A stretch of 64,000 bases of DNA. Source: Inia geoffrensis. Lineage: Eukaryota > Chordata > Mammalia > Artiodactyla > Iniidae. Positions 57,290 to 64,000 of this stretch are shown one piece after another; positions within the stretch are counted from its first letter, which is position 1, and each line of letters opens with the position of its first letter. Location: positions 1-64,000 of the forward strand of contig CM070903.1 of the NCBI GenBank assembly GCA_036417435.1. The letters are read 5' to 3'. A program made the translations under genes and the position numbers. Under the pieces are notes generated by a model. That model did no database searches and was not told the origin of the DNA. It saw only the letters and a program-made list of their open reading frames with translations.

Positions 57290-58715
57290 AAACAGACAAG
57301 GGCATGATGAGAAAAGTAGAGATCAACATTCCTGAATAACGTAGATGAAATATACTCAAAATACTGGCAAACTAAATTCAGCAGCTCATTGAAGGGATTC
57401 ATTCACCATGATTAAGTGGGATTTATGCCTGGATGAAGGATGGCTCAATGTATGCAAATCAATAAATGTGATACATTACATTAAGAGAATAAAGGGAAAA
57501 TATCATATTAATAGACACAGAAAAATTATTTGACAAAATCCAACTCCCTTTCATGATAAAGATTGTCAAGAAATTAGTCATAGAAGGAATATACCTCAAC
57601 ACATTAAAAGTCATATGACAAGCCCAAAGGGAACAGTCCCAAAAGTGTTTCTCCTAAGTTTCAGCCAAGACAAGGTTACCAATTCTTGCCCCTTCTATTC
57701 ATAGTACTGGAATTCCTATCCAGAGCAAGAAGGCAAGAAAAATAAAGTAAATCCAAGTCATAAAGGTAAACCTAAATTTTCTGTTTGCAGATGACATGTT
57801 TTTATATCTACAAAAGCCTAAAAATGCCACTTCCAAAAAACTGTTCAAACATAAATAAAACGAGTAAGCGGCACGACACAAAATCAATATATAAAAATCA
57901 CTTGTGGTTCTGTATACTAACAACAGAAACTATCAGAAAAGGTTAAAAAAGTCCCATTTACAATAGCACTGAAAAGAATAAAATATTTAGGAGTAAACTT
58001 AACCAAGAAGGTAAAACAGCCATACACTGCAAACCATAAAATATTGATGAAAGAATGTGAAGAAGACACAAATAAATGGAACGATCACCCATATTACTAG
58101 ATTGAATAAATGAACATTGTTTAAAATATCCATACTATCCAAATGTCCAAAGCAATCTTGAGCACAAAGAGCAAAGCTGAAGGCATCATGCTTCATAATT
58201 TCAAACTATACTACAAAGCACAGTAATCAAAGCAGTATGGTCTCAGTACAAAAACAGACATATAGAACAATGGAATGAAATAGAGACCCCAGAACTAAAT
58301 CCACATATTTACAATCAATTGATCTTTGACAAAAGTGCCAGGAATATACAATGAGAAAAGGATCTTCTCTTCAGTAAATTCTTGGGAAACTGAATATTCA
58401 CAAGCATAAGGAAGAAATTAGATTTGAATCTCACACTGTATACAAAAATTAATTCAAACTGGTTTAGAGAATTAAATATAAGATCCCAAACTGTAAAGTT
58501 ACTAGGAGAAGATAGAGGGGGGAAAAAACTTCTTGACAATGCAATGGGCATTGTATTTTTAGATGTGACCACAAAGGCACAGGCAGCAAAAGCAAAAAAA
58601 AAAAAAAAAATTGAAAAACAGGTTGCATTAAACTATAAAGCTTTGAACAGCAAAGGAAACAATTTACAGCGAGCAGAGTGTACCTACAAAATGGGAAAAA
58701 TATTTGAAAAACCTC
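57290..58715 (+). pseudogene. Second L1 ORF2 relic, RT core to C-terminal region
   Basis: Contains the catalytic segment as CTGTTTGCAGATGACATG (57,781-57,798), which reads LFADDM in one frame. The FADD aspartates are thus still encoded, though surrounding frames are broken. Downstream are segments with CCCATTTACAATAGCACTGA and ACATATTTACAATCAATTGA. It ends near ATTTGAAAAACCTCTCT, where the retropseudogene region begins. Confidence 0.85.
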
Positions 58716-58744
58716 TCTAATATGTATAATAATGCTGAAACAAC

Positions 58745-60028
58745 TGAGTAGAAAAAACACAACAAATAACCTTATTTTTCTTTCAGGGACACTTTTCCTT
58801 GCTTTAATATATTTTGTCTTTTGCTGCTTTTGAAGCAAGCTCTCAATTACAAGATTGCAAACTAGAGTCAAAACTGCCAGCCACTGGCTCAGGATGGAGA
58901 AGCCCACAAGTAAGAACAGACAGCAGCAGGTGGGAAAGGGTGGGAAGTGACTGAAGCTGTGGTTACAAACGCTCAAGTGTCGGAAAGCTGAAACTAGCCA
59001 GAAGGTTGTGCTCTGATATTAGCACAGGTCAGACCCGTCACCACCTTAGCGGGTGGCATCGGTGTGTTTGGCTTCAGATTCCACACGGCAACACAGTCTC
59101 TTCCGATTAAGAGTTCTTGGCGTGCACCAATCACAGGATGGCCTGAGGGCATCGGACCAGTCTATTAGTTTTTCAAAACGCTGTCGTAGACCTGATAGAT
59201 GTACTGGGAGGCTTCAGGAGCTAGCTCTACACTTCGGCGACAGTGTGTACTTTAGGGTTTCTGGCTGGCTATGGAGCTGAGCTAAAATCCAAATGCCACT
59301 AGTGAGTCAAGGATTGGTACAGAATGTCCTGTCCTTCCGCATTCCTCTTGGCAATAGTATAAACGTTGTTGTTCTGCAATTTGTTGGAAACAGTGTCAGC
59401 ACTTAAATGACTTGCCTTAATCTGAAACTGAAGTTCATTTTCATTGGGAATATCCTTCCACGTTGCAAGGAAGACCTGGCGTTGCATTTTGCCGTCTTCT
59501 TCAGAAAACACATTGAGTGGGATGAGGCAGCTGAAGTAGAGGACGTCACTATTGTTTTTCACAGCTACCTGCAGCTTGTTTCAGAGGTTCTGTCTTCATG
59601 ACTGGGTCCAAGGTGTGGAGAGGCAGGGAGATATCAATGCTCTGGTTCCATATCAGTGGTATAGGGATGGCCAGAGCAGTGCTGGGGATGACACCAAAGT
59701 TATTCTTGTTAAACTGAATTGCCAAGTCTGTCATGTGCTACAGAGCTTTCTTTATGAAGTTCATTTCCATATAGATGTGCCCTTGGCAGTGAGTCAATGT
59801 TCCTGAAATCTCCAAGCCTTTAGCCTTTACTGCAGGCAGCCAGACAGCTTTAGGAGCCCCATATCCACCAGGTGCCATGACTATCCCCATAGAGGGTTCA
59901 CGGTGGTTATTCAGACCACTGCTGACCACAGCAGGAGTAGGTGAAGGAGCAAAGGTTGCAGGCACTGATGATGGGGGGAAGGATGGTCCCACCAGACTAT
60001 GTAGCCCTCCCACCAAGAGGTCCATCGT
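58745..60028 (-). pseudogene. AP2B1P: AP2B1 processed pseudogene (5'-truncated)
   Basis: Read on the minus strand, 60,025 down to 59,165 encodes a broken C-terminal third of the beta subunit of the AP-2 clathrin adaptor. Recognisable pieces are VPATFAPSPTPAVVSSGLN, APKAVWLPAVKAKGLEISGT, ATWKDIPNENELQFQIK and, at the very end, SQYIYQVYDS before the stop (TAA, complement at 59,165-59,167). Exons are fused without introns, so it is a retrocopy. A CAG-to-TAG type stop at 59,735-59,737 and a frame change near 59,560 kill it, with further breaks after 59,300. The wording fits AP2B1 better than its paralogue AP1B1 (GHIYMEMNF, NNNVYTIAKRN). Sequence from 59,164 to about 58,745 is probably 3' UTR, inferred only because it is contiguous and no repeat is recognised. 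The poly-A tail is not visible. Confidence 0.9.
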
Positions 60029-60029
60029 T

Positions 60030-60295
60030 TTGAACTATACTTTTGTCTGGATATAAGCCCAGGAGAGGGGCTGCTGGATCATACGGCAACTCTATTGTTA
60101 TTTTTTTGAGGAACCTCCATCCCGTTTTCTACAGGGGCTGCACCAACTGACGTTGCCACCAGCAGTATAGAAGCATTCCCTTCTCTCCACACCCTCTCCT
60201 GCATTCATCTGTAGACTTGTACATGATGGTCACTTTGGCCAGTTTAGGGTGACACCTCACTGTAGTTTTGATCTGCATTTCTCTAATAATTAGCA
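60030..60295 (-). mobile_element. Old L1, minus strand, ORF2 C-terminal part
   Basis: TAAGCCCAGGAGAGGGGCTG, TTGAGGAACCTCCATCCCGT, CCCTTCTCTCCACACCCTCT and ATCTGCATTTCTCTAATAAT are minus-strand ORF2 landmarks. The element continues at 60,703 after a small insertion. Confidence 0.85.
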
Positions 60296-60311
60296 ATGGT
60301 GAGTATCTTTT

Positions 60312-60686
60312 TTTTTTAACATCTTTATTGGGGTATAATTGCTTTACAACGGTGTGCTAGTTTCTGCTTTATAACAAAGTGAATCATCTCTCTTCCCTCT
60401 TGCATCTCCCTCCCTCCCACCCTCCCTATCCCACCCCTCCAGGTGGTCACAAAGCACCGAGCTGATATCCCTGTGCTATGCGGCTGCTTCCCACTAGCTA
60501 TCTACCTTACGTTTTGTAGTGTATATATGTCCATGCCTCTCTCTCACTTTGTCACAGCACATATATACAATGGAATATTACTCAGCCATAAAAAGAAATG
60601 AAATTGAGCTATTTGTAATGAGGTGGATAGACCTAGAGTCTGTCATACAGAGTGAAGTAAGTCAGAAAGAGAAAGACAAATACCGT
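60312..60686 (-). mobile_element. Twin-primed (5'-inverted) young L1 insertion
   Basis: The left part (60,312-about 60,559) is the L1 3' UTR in minus orientation, starting with poly-T and AACATCTTTATTGGGGTATA. The right part (about 60,560-60,686) is ORF2 C-terminal sequence in plus orientation (CAATGGAATATTACTCAGCC, AGAGTGAAGTAAGTCAGAAA). The target duplication ATGGTGAGTATCTTTT occurs at 60,296-60,311 and 60,687-60,702. Inverted halves bounded by one duplication are the signature of twin priming during L1 reverse transcription. Confidence 0.93.
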
Positions 60687-60702
60687 ATGGTGAGTATCTT
60701 TT

Positions 60703-62490
60703 CATGGGCCTATTGGCCATCCGCATGTCTTCTTCGGAGAAATGTCTATTTAGGTCTTCTGCCCATCTTTTTGATTGGCCTGGTTTTTTGTGATTCAGTT
60801 GTATGAGCTGTTTGTATATTTTGGAAGCCCTTGTAGGTTGCATCATTTGCAAATAGTTGCTCCCATTTCATAGGTTGTCTTTTCATTTTCTTTATGGTTT
60901 CCTTTGTTGTGTGAAAGCTTGTAAGTTTGTAAAGGTCCCATCTGTTTATTTTTGCTTTTATTTCCATTGCCTTGGGAGAATGATCTACAAAAACACTGGC
61001 ACAACTTATGACAAAGAATGTTTTGCCTATGTTCCCTTCTACAAGTTTTATGGTGTCATGTGTTATATTTAACTCTTTCAGCCATTTTGAGCTTTTTTTT
61101 TTGCATGGTGTGAGGGTGTGTTCTAACTTCAGTGGTTTACCTGTGCCTGTCCAACATTCCCAATACCATATGCTAAAGAAACTGTCTTTTATCCCATCGT
61201 ATATTCTTGCCTCCTTTGTCGAAGATTAATTGACCATTGGTGTGTGGGTTTATTTCTGGGCTCTCTAGTCTGTTTCATCGATTCATATGTCTGTTTTTGT
61301 ACCAATATCATGCTGTTTTGATTACCATAGCTTTGTAGTATTCTGTGAAGTCTGGAAGCATTATGTCTCCTGCTTTGTTCTTTTTCCTCAGGATTGCTTT
61401 GGCAATTCTGGGTTGTTTATGGTTCCATAAAAATTTTAGGATTCTTTGTTCTAGTTCTGTGAAAAATATCATGGGTAATTTGATAGGGATGGCATTAAAT
61501 CTGTAGATTGCTTTGGGTCAAATGGCCAGTTTAATAATATTTCTTCCAATCCAAGAGCATAGGTTATCTTTCCATTTCTTTGAATCCTCTTCACTTTCCT
61601 TTATTTATGTTTTATAGTTCTCAGCTTATAAGTCTCTCACAACCTTGGTCAGGTTTGTTCCCAAGTATTTTATTTTTTTGGATGCAAATTTAAGAGGGAT
61701 TTTTTTTTTCCATTCTGTTTCTGCTATTTCACTGTTAATATAAAGACATGGAACCAGTTTCTGTATTTTAATCTAGTATCCTGCTACCTTGCTGAATCTG
61801 TTTATCACTTCTAGTAGTTTGTGTGTGGAGTCTTTAGGTTTTATATATCGTACCATGTCATCTGCATATAATGAAAATTTTACCTCTTTCCTTCCAATTT
61901 GGATACGTTTTCTTTCTTTTTCTTGTCTGACTGCTGTGGCTAGACTTCCAATATTATGTTGGATAGAAGTGGTGAGACTGGGCATCCTTGTCTTGTTCCA
62001 GATTTTAGTGAGAACACTAAGTGCTTTTCACCATTAAGTATCATATTGGCTGTGGGTTTGTCATAAATAGCTTTTATTATATTGAGATATGTTCCCTCTA
62101 CACCCACTTTCATGAGTTTTTATCATAATGGTGAAATTTGTCAAATGCTTTTTCTGAATCTATTGAGATGATCATGCCATTTCTGTCTTTTTTGTTGTTG
62201 ATGTGGTGTGTCACACTGATTGATGTGCAAATGTTGAAACATCCTTGTGACCCTAGGATAAATTCAACACGTTCATGGTGTATGATCTTTTCTTTGTGTT
62301 GTTGGGTTCGGTTTGCCAACATTTTGTTGAGAATTTTAGGTCCTATATTCATCAAAGGTTTTGGCCTGTCATTTTCTTTTTTGGTGGTGTCTCTGTCTGG
62401 TTTTGGTATCAGGGTGATAGTGGCTTCACAGAATGTCTTTGGGAGGCTTCCTTTCTCTTCGGTCTTTTGGAAGACTATCAGAAGGCGTAT
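60703..62490 (-). pseudogene. Old L1 ORF2 relic, minus strand, RT domain to C-terminus
   Basis: Broken frames spell L1 ORF2. One is 61,773-61,985, whose YADDM (about 61,854-61,868) stands where FADDM is usual. Another is 62,110-62,355 with [10 protein letters not shown] and [11 protein letters not shown], and 60,746-60,967 opens MEIKAKINRWDLYKLTSF. Stops separate them. Beyond 62,490 the sequence changes directly to a 5' UTR, without endonuclease or ORF1. Confidence 0.85.
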
Positions 62491-63696
62491 GTGGTGACCA
62501 CAGCTTGCACTGGATGTTGAATGGGGCCTCCTCTTTGCTCTGTGGTTGACACAGCTCTCTCGGGGGCAGGGTCTGCTCCCTAGTTGTTGGAATAGAAGCC
62601 CCCAGGTGTGTTTCTATGCTGGATTAGAGAGCAAAATGAGGTAGGCTGGATTGAAGCACTCCCAATGGGAGGGGAGTCACTGAGCATTCCTCTGCCTGAG
62701 CTGTCTACCAGGAAGTGTGCTCTGCGGTGTCACCTGTCACCCACAGTGAGGGCTCACAAAGTACACTGTTGTTGGCACTACCCTCAGCCCCGCCTCAACT
62801 GTGGGAATGCAGGCAATCAGCCCTGGTGTCCCTTAGGCACAGGGTTCACAAAGCCACCAGAGCAGATCCATAGGTGCTAATTCACTGATGTCAGGTTCCA
62901 GGACCACAGTAGTCCCACAAATGGACCCACCGTGGGAGCTATGGAAGCAGACTAGACCCCAGCCCAGCCCAGCCTTCATGTGTCCATGCCCACGAAGCCC
63001 ACAGCTGCTAGGGCTGGACCCGTCCCAGCCACGGAAGTGCCCACTGTCCACTCGGATGTCCCACAGGCACTGAGTTTATAAAGCCAGTGGCAGTGGCATA
63101 AATCTGCAAATTGCACAGCCATGGGGAGGGGGCTCAGGTATCAGCCCTGCTTCCTAAGTCAGGCAGTACCTGGGGATCCACTCTGATTTCAGCCCCACCT
63201 CCACGTGTGGGCCACCTGCTGGCGCTAGTGTCCTCCCAGAGGTTGTCGTAGAGGTGGCACCAAGAAAGAGGCTGCTATGGTGGCCCTGCCCCTCCCTTCA
63301 CTGGCCCCTCAACAATGATGTTTTGCTTCCATGGCCAGCCTGATCTTCTTCCGCATACACCCCAGGTTGGGCACATACCACACTCCAGCCCCTTCGGGCT
63401 GTCTGCATGCGGCCAAACCCAGTCCACTCCCCTGGTCTGTCCTCTGAAGCCCAAGTTTCAGCACCCAAAACCCACACACTCCAGCAGGCACACGTCTTGG
63501 GCTGAGGACTGCAGCGAGGGAGCACAGGTCCTCTGTGCAGGTCTCTGTTTTGTCTGCTGCAAGCTGACTGCCGTGCTCTCCTCCAAGCCTCTGCAGCTCC
63601 GTTTCTGTCCCAGCGCACGTCCCCACTGGTGAAGGGGCTTCCCACGGTGAGGGAAACTGTCCTCTTTCCCAGCTGCCTCCCAGGAGGGAGTTTTCC

Positions 63697-63731
63697 CTTC
63701 TTCCCCTCCTTCCCCTCCTTCCCCTCCTTCT
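63697..63731. repeat. Short (TTCCCCTCCT)n minisatellite in the L1 5' UTR
   Basis: About three copies of a pyrimidine-rich 10-bp unit followed by TTCTTCTTTTTTTC. Confidence 0.85.
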
Positions 63732-63891
63732 TCTTTTTTTCTTTCATCCTATCTCATTATGTGGAGATCTTACTTGCACATCTGGGTGTCTGCGATCTTC
63801 TGCTGGCATTCAGCAGGTATTCTGTGAGGACCGTTCCACGTGTATGTATTTTTGATGTGCTTGTGAGAGGAGTGAACTCCACATCCTTCTG

Positions 63892-63911
63892 TTCTGCCAT
63901 CTTGATTCAAC
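63892..63911 (-). promoter_or_regulatory. YY1-type site at the L1 5' end
   Basis: The minus strand contains CAAGATGGC close to the outer end of the 5' UTR. In L1 elements this word positions transcription initiation. Presence is seen; activity here is unknown. Confidence 0.55.
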
Positions 63912-63925
63912 CTCTCTATGATTTG

Positions 63926-64000
63926 TTTGCCTTTTTTCTTCTACTTCAGGAAATCAGGTTATCAATGCCTGAGGGAGACTGACCAGAGGCCCAAGGACAC
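63926..64000. other. Unannotated edge sequence
   Basis: Flank beyond the L1 5' end. Too short to interpret. Confidence 0.4.

Larger units (their letters stand above)
62495..63925 (-). mobile_element. L1 5' UTR (promoter region), minus strand
   Basis: GC-rich sequence. Its outer end on the minus strand is GAATCAAGATGGCAGAACAG (complement near 63,892-63,911), which holds the CAAGATGGC word bound by YY1 at L1 5' ends. Neighbouring text GTATTCTGTGAGGACCGTTC and GCGATCTTCTGCTGGCATTC fits a cetartiodactyl L1 5' UTR. The part near 62,780-63,110 contains two similar modules (TTAGGCACAGGGTTCACAAA and CAGGCACTGAGTTTATAAAG). All open frames across it are incidental. Confidence 0.75.

Noticed and set aside
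58464..58976. 170-codon minus-strand open frame with hydrophobic stretches
   Set aside because: It spans the junction between an L1 relic and the probable AP2B1 3' UTR; the hydrophobicity comes from T-rich sequence.
63298..63747. 149-codon minus-strand frame and 105-117-codon plus-strand frames
   Set aside because: GC-rich L1 5' UTR; overlapping frames on both strands and no family resemblance.

Overview
The window is mammalian nuclear DNA from a whale or dolphin lineage, probably a toothed whale. The clearest sign is about twenty copies of the tRNA-Glu-derived CHR SINEs of cetaceans, hippos and ruminants. Most are the short CHR-2-like form that opens GGGCTTCCCTGGTGGCGCAG. Several are the longer CHR-1-like form and four are a very short form. 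The L1 3' ends are of the cetartiodactyl type. I found no functional protein-coding gene. Every recognisable reading frame is a relic of L1 ORF1 or ORF2, or a decayed retrocopy of the clathrin adaptor gene AP2B1.

Layout. 1-11,001: largely unique intergenic DNA with old repeats (a Tigger DNA transposon carrying a SINE, MIR and L2 pieces, a MaLR LTR, an old L1 split by a younger L1 tail), a group of three CHR SINEs, and a 2-kb 5'-truncated L1 on the minus strand. 11,214-36,750: a 25.5-kb tandem array, the outstanding feature. It is built from diverged monomers of about 58 bp, grouped by nines into units of about 520 bp. Those units run in a recurring A-B-C-D-E order of about 2.75 kb, and a 1.53-kb block has recently been copied 6.09 kb away. 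Six SINEs and one solo LTR interrupt it. 36,750-43,000: old LTRs, a well-bounded solo LTR, a MER5-like element, SINEs and unannotated DNA. 43,020-51,420: a second tandem array, about seven copies of a unit of about 1.22 kb. Each unit joins an L1 3' end to a non-L1 spacer of about 350 bp. 51,420-58,740: stacked old L1 pieces with SINEs. 58,745-60,028: the AP2B1 retropseudogene, minus strand. 60,030-63,925: a minus-strand L1 with its 5' UTR fused to reverse-transcriptase sequence, split by a small twin-primed L1.

How it fits together: this is a retrotransposon-rich, gene-poor locus shaped by two independent tandem amplifications. The large array repeats CTTACCTGG, whose minus-strand reading is a consensus 5' splice donor (CCAGGTAAG). 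Eight bases upstream of it, many monomers carry an acceptor-like TTTTGCAG. If the minus strand is transcribed, U1 snRNP would meet dozens of strong sites, so the array is worth testing as a non-coding transcript or splice-site decoy. Nothing in the sequence proves expression. Repeat family names come from memory of consensus sequences, not from a database search.
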